A stretch of DNA of 64,000 nt, taken from a virus. How positions within the stretch are numbered: position 1 is the stretch's first letter; every line of letters begins with the position of its first letter. The DNA is taken from IMG/VR virus record IMGVR_UViG_3300005329_000012, positions 1 through 64,000 of that record; one strand, written 5' to 3'. The translations under genes were made by a program, and so were the position numbers. A model generated the notes under the pieces. It was given only the letters and a program-made list of their open reading frames with translations, had not been told where the DNA came from and ran no database searches. Below are positions 1 to 7,750 of this stretch, piece by piece.

Positions 1-123
1 GTCGAGGTACGCGTCGATCTGGTTGAGGAGCCAGCGGGTCGCGAAGGTCCAGGTACCCTCCTTGACCTCGTGCGGTCGCGGCCAGCACTCCCGGAGGTAC
101 CGCTCGGCGCGCTCACTTGCCAC
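1..123 (-). CDS. Hypothetical protein, 3' end beyond window edge
   Basis: Last gene of the leftward operon, cut by the left window edge. A GTG at 123-121 overlaps the stop of the preceding gene (115-113) and opens a frame with no stop to position 1. About 41 residues are visible, rich in charged and aromatic residues (starts V/M-A-S-E-R-A-E-R-Y-L-R). No family is recognised. The start rests on translational coupling, because no good Shine-Dalgarno sequence precedes it. Too short for confident assignment, but the frame has the expected GC-rich third positions. Confidence 0.5.
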   Translation of the reverse strand, partial: MASERAERYLRECWPRPHEVKEGTWTFATRWLLNQIDAYLD

Positions 124-532
124 TCAGGGACGCCTGCACGGCGCGGATGTCGTCCACCAGGCCGACGAGCAGCATTTCGAGCCCGTCGCGCTCCGAGATG
201 TGCGCGCCGCTCGCGAGGTCCGGCCGCTGGAGCAGCATGCGGAGGGCCTTGAGCTTGAGGGCGACGTTGTGGTACGTCATCTCGAAGTCCACGGTCAGGT
301 GGTAGGAGTCGCCGTCGCGCAGCTCGGGGACGGTGCCGCTGTCGGCGAGGGCGGCGATCCAGTCCCGGTCGCGCTCGACCTGCTCGGCGTCGAACCAGAG
401 GTCGATCTTGACGTTCTCGACGCGGTCGGCCATCGACCCGGGCACCCACACCGGCTCGCTCGTGGCGACCACGCGCTCCAGCGGGGCGGCGACCGCCTTG
501 CGCGCCTTCCGCTTCGCGAGGAAGCCCATCAT
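113..532 (-). CDS. Hypothetical protein (139 aa)
   Basis: The start ATG at 532-530 overlaps the stop of the kinase-like gene (ATGA), which indicates coupled translation. The N-terminus is basic (MMGFLAKRKARK). The body is mixed alpha/beta, with an acidic-aromatic stretch around residues 42-60 and a leucine-rich helix near 90-105. A longer frame extends upstream but lies inside the kinase gene, so it is rejected as start. No domain is recognised. The position directly behind a P-loop kinase suggests a linked accessory role, but nothing in the sequence proves it. Confidence 0.75.
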   Translation of the reverse strand: MMGFLAKRKARKAVAAPLERVVATSEPVWVPGSMADRVENVKIDLWFDAEQVERDRDWIAALADSGTVPELRDGDSYHLTVDFEMTYHNVALKLKALRMLLQRPDLASGAHISERDGLEMLLVGLVDDIRAVQASLSGK

Positions 533-1149
533 TCGGCGCTCGGCTCGGGCTTGTACATCGGCTGCGAGAGCAGGCGCTCCATGCCCTCGTACATGCCCGC
601 GATGACGTTCGCGGGCACGGCCCGGTCGCCGAGCCCCACCCGCTCCGACTGGCGCTCGATCGCGCGCGCGAGGCCGCAGTCGACCGACACGACCTGGACC
701 TCGTAGCCGTAGATGTCGGCCAGGACGAGGTACGGGTGGGCCTGCCACTCCTGGATGTTCGTGTTGTCCACGATGATCGCGGGCACGCCGTTGATCATGT
801 GGCGCGCGCAGTCGCGCTGCGTCGCCTTGTGGAAGCGCGCGTTGTCGGCGGCGTCGAAGACGTAGACGCGCGCGTTGTCGGCGGCGTCGAAGACGTAGAC
901 GTCGGTTTCCGTGACGCTGACCGCGTTGCCGCACTCGGGGCAGGACGTGTTCGCGCCGATGTGCCCGTGGATCGAGCAGACCCGCTGCGACTCCAGGCGG
1001 TGGTCGTCGGTGCTGATCGTCACCACGACCGGGAGCAGTTCGTCCGGGCGCGAGCCGTGCGCCCGCTCGTACTCCTCGATCATCCGGGCGATCGTGCTCT
1101 TGCCCGAGCCCGGGACGCCCTGCATCACGTAGAGGACCTTCTCGGTCAT
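529..1149 (-). CDS. P-loop polynucleotide-kinase-like protein with inserted zinc ribbon
   Basis: ATG at 1149 follows a good Shine-Dalgarno (gaggagg). Walker A GVPGSGKST lies at residues 11-19. STDDHR near 46-51 and DNTNIQEW near residue 130 match the AAA_33 / T4 polynucleotide kinase / N4BP2-type kinase family, which phosphorylates nucleic acid or nucleoside ends. A Cys/His cluster at residues 58-73 (C..H.H...C..C) sits between these motifs and resembles a zinc ribbon. Residues 84-94 and 95-105 are an exact 11-residue tandem duplication (VYVFDAADNAR twice) encoded by a perfect 33-bp repeat, so the protein is 206 aa rather than 195. Substrate cannot be told. Likely cytoplasmic nucleic-acid repair or modification. 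Confidence 0.8.
   Translation of the reverse strand: MTEKVLYVMQGVPGSGKSTIARMIEEYERAHGSRPDELLPVVVTISTDDHRLESQRVCSIHGHIGANTSCPECGNAVSVTETDVYVFDAADNARVYVFDAADNARFHKATQRDCARHMINGVPAIIVDNTNIQEWQAHPYLVLADIYGYEVQVVSVDCGLARAIERQSERVGLGDRAVPANVIAGMYEGMERLLSQPMYKPEPSAE
835..900. repeat. Perfect 33-bp tandem duplication inside the kinase-like gene
   Basis: Positions 835-867 and 868-900 are identical 33-bp units. The duplication keeps frame and adds one copy of an 11-residue segment after the zinc cluster. No base differs between copies, so it is either recent, still unstable, or an assembly artefact. Confidence 0.95.
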
Positions 1150-1364
1150 GCGAGCCTCCTCAGCTGGTCGGACCAGAAGCACGTCCTGACACCGTTCGGC
1201 AGCGCGAGCACGACCATGCTCCCGACGCCGGACGTGAGCCCGTCGACCGTCGCCGTGCGGCCGTCGCCCGAGCGCACGATGCGCACCGCGTCGCCCGCCT
1301 TGAGGCGCCTGCCGCCGCGGTCGCGCGCGAGAGTGGGCCGGAGGAAGCGGGGCCTAGTCGCCAT
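1146..1364 (-). CDS. Small basic beta-rich protein (72 aa)
   Basis: Ends with an ATGA overlap onto the kinase-like gene, and its own start (1364) lies inside the end of the upstream gene. The N-terminal third is very basic (MATRPRFLRPTLARDRGGRR). The rest alternates hydrophobic strands (DAVRIVRSGDG, GSMVVLAL), resembling a small SH3/KOW-like barrel. A nucleic-acid-binding role is only inferred from charge and fold impression. Confidence 0.7.
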   Translation of the reverse strand: MATRPRFLRPTLARDRGGRRLKAGDAVRIVRSGDGRTATVDGLTSGVGSMVVLALPNGVRTCFWSDQLRRLA

Positions 1365-1752
1365 CGTTCATGTACTCCTCGTACCGCGGGTCTGTCTCGA
1401 CGGCCGTCCGGCCCTCGGGCGTGAGCCCCCACGCGACCTCCAGCTCCCCGGCGTCGTCCACGACCACGTCGGGCTTCGCCAGCCCGCGGAAGCACATGTC
1501 GATCAGGGTCATGAAGGTCGTCGTCTGCCGGTAGTGGTTGATGAGGGTCTGGACCTCCTCGGTGGTCGGCATCGGCTTCTCGTCGCGCTCGCGCGCCTGG
1601 ATGAACCGGACCATCATGAAGTCCTCGTCGCCCTGCGCCTCGTCGCCGCCGTTGAGCAGCGCCAGCCACCCCCGGAAGCCCTCCGGGTCCTCGGCCAGCC
1701 GGGCCGCCGACTCGGGCGTCAGCTTGTAAGCCTCGGTGTCGAAGTCATCCAC
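1354..1752 (-). CDS. Hypothetical acidic protein (132 aa)
   Basis: The middle gene of the leftward operon overlaps both neighbours by 8 to 11 bases, typical of coupled phage genes. The protein is acidic, with a short N-terminal helix and a central predicted helix (EEVQTLINHYRQTTTFMTLI). No catalytic motif, membrane segment or signal peptide is visible. Family unknown. Confidence 0.75.
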   Translation of the reverse strand: MDDFDTEAYKLTPESAARLAEDPEGFRGWLALLNGGDEAQGDEDFMMVRFIQARERDEKPMPTTEEVQTLINHYRQTTTFMTLIDMCFRGLAKPDVVVDDAGELEVAWGLTPEGRTAVETDPRYEEYMNDGD

Positions 1753-2113
1753 TGGGCGCCGACCTCAGGATCGTCTTGAGGGCCTCGGTCTCGTGCTTCT
1801 CCAGAAGGTGGAAGCGCGGGTCGGCCTTGGAGGACGTGCGGACCTCGCCGGGGTAGTCGCGCTTGACGGCCGACCAGAGCACGACCGTCTCGACGCCCTC
1901 GCTCAGCGCGCGCGCGGCGACCTCGTCGCCGTCCGGGCCGAAGCCCAGGTCGTAGTCGGTCACGACGACGTCCCACGGCCCCTCGTTGGCGACCGAGTAC
2001 ACGGCCTCGTGGCCGTTCGTCGCGGTCCGCCCGACGCGGAAGCCCGCGTCGGCGATCTCGTCCTCGGCGATGGCTGCGAAGGACGGGTAGTCCTCGCAGA
2101 GCAGAATCCTCAT
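1745..2113 (-). CDS. Stand-alone response-regulator receiver (REC) domain protein
   Basis: A 122-residue protein made of one receiver domain. Acidic pair E7-D8 after strand 1 (MRILLCEDY), phosphoacceptor candidate D53 in VVTDYDLG, S81 in LWSA at the Thr/Ser position and K106 near the C-terminus match the conserved REC site. No DNA-binding or enzymatic output domain follows. Host histidine kinases normally phosphorylate such domains, so it could intercept or mimic host signalling (inference). The ATG at 2113 is preferred over a longer frame because a TATACT box ends 6 bases before it. First gene of the leftward operon. Confidence 0.8.
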   Translation of the reverse strand: MRILLCEDYPSFAAIAEDEIADAGFRVGRTATNGHEAVYSVANEGPWDVVVTDYDLGFGPDGDEVAARALSEGVETVVLWSAVKRDYPGEVRTSSKADPRFHLLEKHETEALKTILRSAPSG

Positions 2114-2125
2114 GCACTCAGTATA
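2114..2125 (-). promoter_or_regulatory. Predicted leaderless promoter for the receiver-domain operon
   Basis: On the minus strand TATACT is followed by GAGTGC and then the ATG. A TANNNT box 6 bases before the start codon would place transcription initiation at or next to the A of ATG, the usual arrangement for actinobacterial leaderless mRNAs. The spacer is identical to that before the gene starting at 33961. Confidence 0.6.
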
Positions 2126-2149
2126 CGCGTTTCGGAGGGGAACGAACAC

Positions 2150-2159
2150 GTAAGGTGCG
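2150..2159 (+). promoter_or_regulatory. Start-associated element (GTAAGGTGCG)
   Basis: One instance of the recurring GTAA-type element, ending directly at the ATG of the gene at 2160. It lies in the 46-bp divergent region shared with the leftward receiver gene. GGAGGGG further upstream is too distant to be that gene's ribosome site. Confidence 0.5.
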
Positions 2160-4118
2160 ATGGCGACCCTTGTCACCCCGCAGAACGAGGTCTACCAGCG
2201 GCTCCTCGCGCTCGGGTGGGACCTCAAGCGGATCGACTTCAAGGGCGGCCAGTACGTCGCCCGCGGCTCAAACGACGACGCCGGGCTGGAGGTCGAGCGC
2301 ACGGGCAAGACGCCCGAGCAGGCGCTCCTCGGCGTGTTCACCTACGCCCAGCGCGCCGCGGAGATCAGGCGGTTCGCCGCTCTGAGGAGGCTCGGCGCCT
2401 GGCAGGCCGACTTCACCTCGCAGAAGTCGGAGATCGCCAAGGCGTACCGCGCGCTCCCCGCGTTCGACGCGGGCGCGATCGACGCCTGGACGGCGCTCGC
2501 GGCCGAGAGCAAGGCGCAGGCCGACGCCGTGCGCAAGCAGATCCAGGTCTCCTACGAGGACGACCCCGAGCCGTACGACAGCGCGCGCGAGATGGCCGAC
2601 GACGTGAAGCTGCGGCAGAAGCTCACCGTCTCCCGCTTCGGGCTCGACCACCCGGTCTGGACGCCCGAGCAGGTGCTCGACTTCAGGACCGTGCACGACG
2701 CGGTCGGCCATGTGCAGAGCGGCGGCGACTTCACCTGGCGCGGCGAGAACATGGCCTTCGCGACCCACGCCCCGCTCGTGTCCCCGCTCGCGCAGGAGGC
2801 GCTGTTCGTGGAGGTCCTCGGCAGGGCCGCCTACAACGACGACTTCCGCGGCGTCGGCCCCGAGAAGGTCGGCCTCATGACCGAGTTCCTCAGGCCCGCG
2901 CAGGCGGCCGAGGGGCACCACGTCGGCGTCCCGCACGGCACCATGGCCGTCCCCTACCAGGACGAGCAGGCCCAGCGCGAGGCGGACGAGAACGCCCGCC
3001 AGCGCGCGGTCTACGACCAGCAGGTGCTCAAGGACCTGCCGAAGGGTCCGTTCGACCTCCCCTCCGTCTCGGACGGTTGGAAGGCGAAGCCGCGCCCGGC
3101 GTTCAAGCCGCGCCGCGGCGTCTACGACTGGGCCGCCGACCCGGGCTGGAGGACCGCCGACACCGCCGTCGACCGCCTGAGGGAGATCCACGGCGACCTC
3201 CCGGCCGACCCCGACTACGGCGACCTCGCGTACCAGCCGGACGAGCGCAAGGTGTACTGGAACGTGGGCGACGGCTACCCGCAGGACGCGATCGACGAGG
3301 GCACGCGCCGCTTCGAGGCCGACCCGGGCGTCGACTCGGTCGAGGTCGCCGACGAGGGGCCGCACGTCCCCGGCGGCTGGGTCAGCGTCGCCATGCCGGT
3401 CGTGCGCCCGCAGTACGTGGACCAGGCCCTCCAGGCCATCCACCCGGACGAGCTGCACCAGGGCGAGTGGAAGGCGGCCGAGGGCACGCACTGCCCGAAC
3501 CCGAAGTGCCCGCACGTGCTCACGCCGGACGAGGAGGCGCAGATCCAGCAGACCGGGTACTTCACCTGCCCGGAGTGCCACGGCGAGTTCAACATGATGG
3601 AGGACGAGGGCTGGACCCGCGCCGGGCTCGGCCTGACGCAGATGGGCTGGATCGGCGAGCAGGCGGTCCTCGACCAGGGGACGATCCCCGGCCTCGGGAC
3701 CTTCCGCGCCGCCCACTCGGGCGGGAAGTGGCCCATCGACGCGATCCTCGACGGCGAGGACGGCGTGGCCTACGGCTGCGAGATCAAGAGCAACCACTCA
3801 CAGGCGCAGGAGCGGTTCAAGGTCGGCAAGAAGGAGGAGCGCGACAGGAAGATCGCCTACTGCCTCGCACACGGGCTCCAGCCCGCGCTGGTGGGCGTCC
3901 GCCTCAACTTCTACACCGACGCGGCCGACGTGTTCTTCCGGCCCGGCCTGACCGACACCTGGATCGGCAACAGCCAGATGCGCCACGTGGCGACGCTCGA
4001 CTTCTCGAAGCTGAACCCGTTCCTCGCCCCGACGCCGCAGGCCCAGGCCGAGGCCGTCGAGGGCGCCGACATCCCCGACCAGTCGCTCCAGACGGAGGAC
4101 GACGACATCCCGTTTTGA
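2160..4118 (+). CDS. Large protein with zinc ribbon and C-terminal PD-(D/E)XK-like nuclease domain
   Basis: A 652-residue protein. The N-terminal third carries a clustered His/Glu motif: H179-D180-x-x-G-H184, then GEN near 197 and FATH near 204, looking like a metal site. Residues about 443-475 hold a CxxxxC...CxxC zinc ribbon. Near the C-terminus D527 (WPIDAIL), E541 and K543 (GCEIKS) fit the D...ExK core of PD-(D/E)XK nucleases, followed by a basic helix. The combination suggests a DNA-processing or virion-internal protein. Upstream of the capsid genes such a protein could travel in the head (inference). It could also be a Holliday-junction-type or homing nuclease. Confidence 0.6.
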   Translation: MATLVTPQNEVYQRLLALGWDLKRIDFKGGQYVARGSNDDAGLEVERTGKTPEQALLGVFTYAQRAAEIRRFAALRRLGAWQADFTSQKSEIAKAYRALPAFDAGAIDAWTALAAESKAQADAVRKQIQVSYEDDPEPYDSAREMADDVKLRQKLTVSRFGLDHPVWTPEQVLDFRTVHDAVGHVQSGGDFTWRGENMAFATHAPLVSPLAQEALFVEVLGRAAYNDDFRGVGPEKVGLMTEFLRPAQAAEGHHVGVPHGTMAVPYQDEQAQREADENARQRAVYDQQVLKDLPKGPFDLPSVSDGWKAKPRPAFKPRRGVYDWAADPGWRTADTAVDRLREIHGDLPADPDYGDLAYQPDERKVYWNVGDGYPQDAIDEGTRRFEADPGVDSVEVADEGPHVPGGWVSVAMPVVRPQYVDQALQAIHPDELHQGEWKAAEGTHCPNPKCPHVLTPDEEAQIQQTGYFTCPECHGEFNMMEDEGWTRAGLGLTQMGWIGEQAVLDQGTIPGLGTFRAAHSGGKWPIDAILDGEDGVAYGCEIKSNHSQAQERFKVGKKEERDRKIAYCLAHGLQPALVGVRLNFYTDAADVFFRPGLTDTWIGNSQMRHVATLDFSKLNPFLAPTPQAQAEAVEGADIPDQSLQTEDDDIPF

Positions 4119-4123
4119 CCGCT

Positions 4124-4780
4124 ATGATCGAGGACATGTTCGACGGCGGCCACAGGCGCGTCTCGCGCCAGGTCGAGGCCCTCGGCTGGAAGGACCTCGC
4201 GGTCCCGGCCGCCGGGCTCGCGCTCATGGCGCCGTTCGCCAACCCGCCCTCGGCCCAGGCCGCGCCGTCCGCCAAGGCCCCGATCCACCGCGTGGCCCCG
4301 AAGAAGAAGGTCGCCCCCAAGCCGAAGCCCGTCACGGCGCAGCAGGCGTGGGCGCAGATGAGCGCCGCCGCGGCCTACATCGCGGGCCGCCCGGTGGAGC
4401 TGCGCCGGGAGACGCCCGAGTTCATCCGCGACAACGTGGGCTGGGCCAACGCCTACGTCGTGCTCGACGGGACGACCACGGTCCATGTCGGCCCGACCAT
4501 CGCGGGCTACATGGACTACCCCAACTCGGGGACGTTCTCGATGGGCGTCGCGGAGCTGATCCACGAGGCCACGCACCTGAAGCTGTTCTTCGAGGACGGC
4601 GGCCCGCAGGCGGCGCCGAACTCCTACACTCGCGCGGCCGACGAGTCCGTGACCAACCGCGCGGCCATCGCCATGGCGCCCGACATCTTCAAGCGGTTCT
4701 TCCCGTGGGTCAACCCGACCGCGGTCCAGTACGGCATCAACCGCGGCCTGCTCGAACTGACGCCGCCGCAGTACCACTAG
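4124..4780 (+). CDS. Secreted or membrane-tethered HExxH metallopeptidase
   Basis: A 218-residue protein with a hydrophobic N-terminal segment (residues about 25-45, ending in an Ala-rich AQA site) that looks like a signal peptide with a long n-region, or an anchor. A Lys/Pro-rich linker follows. The catalytic zinc motif H147-E148-A-T-H151 sits in a helix (VAELIHEATHLKLFF), and glutamates near AADESVTNR could supply the third ligand, as in gluzincins. It starts 6 bases after the preceding stop with no clear Shine-Dalgarno, implying coupling. Likely acts outside the cytoplasm; substrate unknown. Confidence 0.65.
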   Translation: MIEDMFDGGHRRVSRQVEALGWKDLAVPAAGLALMAPFANPPSAQAAPSAKAPIHRVAPKKKVAPKPKPVTAQQAWAQMSAAAAYIAGRPVELRRETPEFIRDNVGWANAYVVLDGTTTVHVGPTIAGYMDYPNSGTFSMGVAELIHEATHLKLFFEDGGPQAAPNSYTRAADESVTNRAAIAMAPDIFKRFFPWVNPTAVQYGINRGLLELTPPQYH

Positions 4781-4815
4781 CGTTCATGACGTTCCGCCCC
4801 CGTCGGTAACGGCCG

Positions 4816-4827
4816 AAGATTAATCTT
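4816..4827. promoter_or_regulatory. AT-rich perfect 12-bp palindrome next to a start codon
   Basis: AAGATTAATCTT is a perfect palindrome ending one base before the ATG at 4829, in DNA otherwise near 70% GC. It contains TAATCT, a possible -10 box. It could be an operator or promoter core for the small-gene operon that follows. Confidence 0.4.
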
Positions 4828-4828
4828 A

Positions 4829-5326
4829 ATGGCGGACGAGCCGATCATCCTGGAGGAGACTAGGCTTCCGGGCGGCATGACCCGCTGGGCGCCCGCGGGC
4901 GTCGAGAGGCCGCGGGAGCTAACGCCGCAGGAGAAGATCGCGCTGGAGCGCAGGGACGCGCTCCTCACGCAGAAGGCCGAGAGTCGCGAGCCGACGTGCT
5001 GGCGGCACGACTGCGACAGGCCCGCGACGGTCTGGGTCCGGGAGGTCTCGTTCGACTTCAAGGGCGAGAGGGCCGAGCCCCTGCACCACACGGCCGTGTC
5101 GAGCGCCGACTACTCCGGCCCCGTGCCGGGCTTCTGCCGCTTCCACCTGGGGACCGGCCCCTCCGAGCTGGCGCAGGCCGTGTACTTCTCGCGCCCCGAG
5201 ATGTACTGGGGCGTCCGGCCGAACAGGTGGTTCGTGAGCTTCACCGACGGCACCAAGCAGGGCGGCGCGGCCGTCAGCATCGACCCGAAGCAGGAGTCGC
5301 CGAAGATCGTACAGGAGTCGCTATGA
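4829..5326 (+). CDS. Hypothetical protein with Cys/His cluster (165 aa)
   Basis: First of four small genes overlapping head to tail. The N-terminus is acidic, and a helix around 35-55 is rich in Lys and Glu. A pair C..H.C near residues 57-61 and CRFH near 105 could bind a metal. No signal peptide or known domain. Start set by the ATG after the AT-rich palindrome. The end overlaps the next start (ATGA). Confidence 0.7.
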   Translation: MADEPIILEETRLPGGMTRWAPAGVERPRELTPQEKIALERRDALLTQKAESREPTCWRHDCDRPATVWVREVSFDFKGERAEPLHHTAVSSADYSGPVPGFCRFHLGTGPSELAQAVYFSRPEMYWGVRPNRWFVSFTDGTKQGGAAVSIDPKQESPKIVQESL

Positions 5327-5502
5327 CCGAGAAGCACTGGACCCACGTCACCGGCCTGAACCAGAGCGCCCCGCAGCCCGCGTCGCACCTGTGCAACTGC
5401 ATCGGCTGCTGCCGCGAGTGCGGCATGTGCCGCACCGACCCGAGGCACACGCCCGACCTGTGCAAGCGCACGGTCGCGTGGCTCCAGGAGCGGCCCAGGT
5501 GA
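5323..5502 (+). CDS. Cysteine-rich small protein (59 aa)
   Basis: The ATG overlaps the previous stop (ATGA). Residues 23-37 are packed with cysteines (CNCIGCCRECGMC), and one more Cys lies near residue 48, enough for one or two zinc sites. Such mini zinc-binding proteins are common accessory genes in actinobacteriophages, usually of unknown function. The tail overlaps the next GTG start. Confidence 0.7.
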   Translation: MTEKHWTHVTGLNQSAPQPASHLCNCIGCCRECGMCRTDPRHTPDLCKRTVAWLQERPR

Positions 5503-5747
5503 GGCGCCTGCTCTACGGGCCGCCGAACTGGCTCGTCAACAAGTTCAGCTCGGAGGACCGGCGCGCCTTCGGCTTCTGGTCGGTCGTCTTCGCCATCGCC
5601 GGGACGCCGTTCCTCGGCTCGCAGGTCCTCTGGGTCTCCCTCCTGAGCGTGATCGCCCTGGTGCCCAACTTCACCAGCGAGACGCCGGTCGAGGTCGAGG
5701 AGAAGGACAAGCGCGAGATCAAGAAAGCGGCCGGATCAAGCGCGTAA
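5499..5747 (+). CDS. Small two-helix membrane protein (82 aa)
   Basis: GTG at 5499 overlaps the previous stop (GTGA). Two hydrophobic helices (about residues 24-40 and 42-58) form a hairpin, preceded by a basic N-terminus and followed by a highly charged tail (EVEEKDKREIKK). Topology fits a small inner-membrane protein; holin-like by size but not next to the endolysin. Function unknown. Confidence 0.65.
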   Translation: MRRLLYGPPNWLVNKFSSEDRRAFGFWSVVFAIAGTPFLGSQVLWVSLLSVIALVPNFTSETPVEVEEKDKREIKKAAGSSA

Positions 5748-5753
5748 AGGGCA

Positions 5754-6038
5754 ATGGCCGAGAAGAAGACAGCCAAGAAGAAGGACCAGAGCGGCCGTGT
5801 CGCGGTGCTCCTGACGCACGTCAACATCCCGCTCGTGCTCAGGGCCAACCCGACCGAGGAGGAGGTCCTCGGCTTCGTGAAGGAGCAGAACCGGCGCTAC
5901 CACAACGGCGACCCCGGCGGCCCGAGCGGCCTCCCGGCGGTCCTGGTGCGCGAGGCCGCGTTCTTCGACGAGGAGTCCCCGACGGACGAGTACGACTTCG
6001 AGAAGGGCGAGCGGATCGACCTGGAGTCGGCCCTCTAA
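5754..6038 (+). CDS. Hypothetical protein with basic N-terminus (94 aa)
   Basis: Starts seven bases after the previous stop. A GTAAAGGGCA element resembling the recurring start-associated sequence overlaps that stop. The N-terminus is Lys-rich (MAEKKTAKKKDQ); the rest is a short mixed fold with an acidic C-terminus. No domain recognised. Confidence 0.7.
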   Translation: MAEKKTAKKKDQSGRVAVLLTHVNIPLVLRANPTEEEVLGFVKEQNRRYHNGDPGGPSGLPAVLVREAAFFDEESPTDEYDFEKGERIDLESAL

Positions 6039-6057
6039 AGGGCCGCCCTTCCGCGCG

Positions 6058-6067
6058 GTAACAGGCG
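6058..6067 (+). promoter_or_regulatory. Start-associated element (GTAACAGGCG)
   Basis: Abuts the ATG at 6068, 20 bases after the previous stop. A near copy (TAACAGGCG) abuts the ATG at 50253. Confidence 0.45.
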
Positions 6068-6541
6068 ATGGCCAGCATCATCTGGAACAAGGGCGAGCGC
6101 AGCGTCGTAGACGGCTGGCTCGGCGGGCAGAGCAACTACCTCACCCCCGCGATCGTCCCCACGGCGGGCGCGAACTGGGGCCTCGGCCTCGGCTCCCGGG
6201 TGGGCGGCGTCGGCGCGACCAAGGCCGACGTCATGGCGCAGATCCTGGAGATCGGCACCGCGACCCCGGCCGGGTACGCGCGCGCGTCCATCTCCCGCGA
6301 CCAGACCGCTGGCGGCTGGCCCGCCTCGACCCTCCAGAGCGGCAGCTACGCCTCCACGACGGCCCAGAAGTCCTTCAACTTCTCCGGCGCCCCGAGCCCG
6401 AACGGCGCGACCCTCTGGTTCGTCGCTGGCTCGACGACGACCAACCAGGACAACGCGCTGTTCGGCGCCGACACGGCGGCCACCCGCACGTTCGGCAACG
6501 GCGACATCGAGCGCGTCACGCCCACCTACAAGCAGACCTAG
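6068..6541 (+). CDS. Probable minor virion protein (157 aa)
   Basis: Composition is typical of phage tail or decoration proteins: rich in Gly, Ser, Thr and Ala, nearly without Cys, with beta-strand-like repeats (SGSYASTTAQKSFNFSG). It precedes a fibre-like and a LamG-like gene, which suggests a shared role in surface structures. No catalytic residue or membrane segment. Assignment rests on composition and neighbours. Confidence 0.6.
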   Translation: MASIIWNKGERSVVDGWLGGQSNYLTPAIVPTAGANWGLGLGSRVGGVGATKADVMAQILEIGTATPAGYARASISRDQTAGGWPASTLQSGSYASTTAQKSFNFSGAPSPNGATLWFVAGSTTTNQDNALFGADTAATRTFGNGDIERVTPTYKQT

Positions 6542-6568
6542 TCCCCGCTTCCGGGCGGTATCGACCGC

Positions 6569-6580
6569 GTAAGTGGCGAG
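6569..6580 (+). promoter_or_regulatory. Start-associated element (GTAAGTGGCGAG)
   Basis: Abuts the ATG at 6581 with no other ribosome-binding site, so the element itself (GGCGAG) may pair with 16S rRNA or mark a leaderless start. Confidence 0.5.
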
Positions 6581-7741
6581 ATGACGACGAACTACCCCGG
6601 CGCGCTCGACACCACGGCCGTCCTCAAGAACGACGCGACGGACGGCACCGTCACCCAGGTCACGCACGCGCAGCAGCACAACAACGTCGCCGACGCGATC
6701 ATCGCCGTCGAGACGGAGCTGGGCGCGAACCCCAGCGGCGGCTTCGCCACCGTCGCCGCAGCGATCGCGACGCTGGACCCGAGCAGCGGCGGCTTCGTCG
6801 CCAGGAGCCCCGGCGCCGGGCAGGTGGTCCTCCCGACCGCCGACGTGCTCGCGCTGGCCGTGCGCGCCTTCAACGCGGGCCAGACGTCGCTCCTGTTCGA
6901 GGCGCAGAACGCCGCGGGCTCGACCGTCCTCTACATCGACAAGCTCGGCAACTTCAGCGCCACGAGCCTGGCGGTCGGCGGCACCCCGCTCGCCTCGACC
7001 CACCTTAGCGACTCGGCCGCGCTCGCGCGCCTCGCCTCGCCGACCCTCACGGGCGACCCGAAGGCGCCGACCCCCGCGACCTCGGACAACGACACGTCCA
7101 TCGCCACGACCGCCTACGTCAAGGCGCAGGCGTACGCGACGCTCAACAGCCCCACGTTCACCGGCACCCCGGCCGCGCCGACGGCCGCGGGCGGCACGAA
7201 CACGACGCAGATCGCCACGACGGCGTTCGTCCAGGCCGCGCTCTCTGGCGTCGTGTCGGTGCGGACGTCTTCGTTCCCGGTCGACCTCCGCAACCCGGAC
7301 AACACGGGCAACGCCTGGCCGCGGGTCGAGACCATGACGGCGTGGGAGTCGTACTACTGGGGGCTCACCAACGACGTGGTCGGCTCGGTCTACGGCCTCG
7401 TCCGGGTCCCCGAGAACCTGGCGGGCACCCCGGCCGCCAAGATCGCCATCGAGATCAGCTCCAGCGCCACGACCGGCGTCACCAGCATGGCGGTCGCGAC
7501 GGCGTCCGTCCCGGACGGCTCGTCGCTCAACCCGGCGTCGCTCGCCTTCGAGACCACGCAGAACGTCACCACGCCCGCGACGGCCCACGCTCGCAAGAAG
7601 GTCACGTTCACGCTGACCACGCCCCCGGCCGCCGGGGACCTGATGATCGTGCGCGTCTACCACGCGGGCACGGACGGCTCCGACACGCTGGCCGTCCCCA
7701 CGAGGCTGCACGGCGCCTGGCTCGTCTGTGACGTGACGTAA
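6581..7741 (+). CDS. Tail-fibre-like protein with fibre repeats
   Basis: A 386-residue protein. The N-terminal 70 residues are helical (THAQQHNNVADAIIAVETEL), as in trimerising phage fibre attachment regions. Around residues 145-225 come two copies of the classic phage tail-fibre repeat: SPTLTGDPKAPTP...IATTAYVKAQA, then SPTFTGTPAAPTA...IATTAFVQAAL. The C-terminal 150 residues are beta-rich and may form a binding domain. Probably an adhesion or side-fibre protein. It is far from the baseplate cluster, like the LamG gene after it. Confidence 0.75.
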   Translation: MTTNYPGALDTTAVLKNDATDGTVTQVTHAQQHNNVADAIIAVETELGANPSGGFATVAAAIATLDPSSGGFVARSPGAGQVVLPTADVLALAVRAFNAGQTSLLFEAQNAAGSTVLYIDKLGNFSATSLAVGGTPLASTHLSDSAALARLASPTLTGDPKAPTPATSDNDTSIATTAYVKAQAYATLNSPTFTGTPAAPTAAGGTNTTQIATTAFVQAALSGVVSVRTSSFPVDLRNPDNTGNAWPRVETMTAWESYYWGLTNDVVGSVYGLVRVPENLAGTPAAKIAIEISSSATTGVTSMAVATASVPDGSSLNPASLAFETTQNVTTPATAHARKKVTFTLTTPPAAGDLMIVRVYHAGTDGSDTLAVPTRLHGAWLVCDVT

Positions 7742-7750
7742 GGAGGCGGC

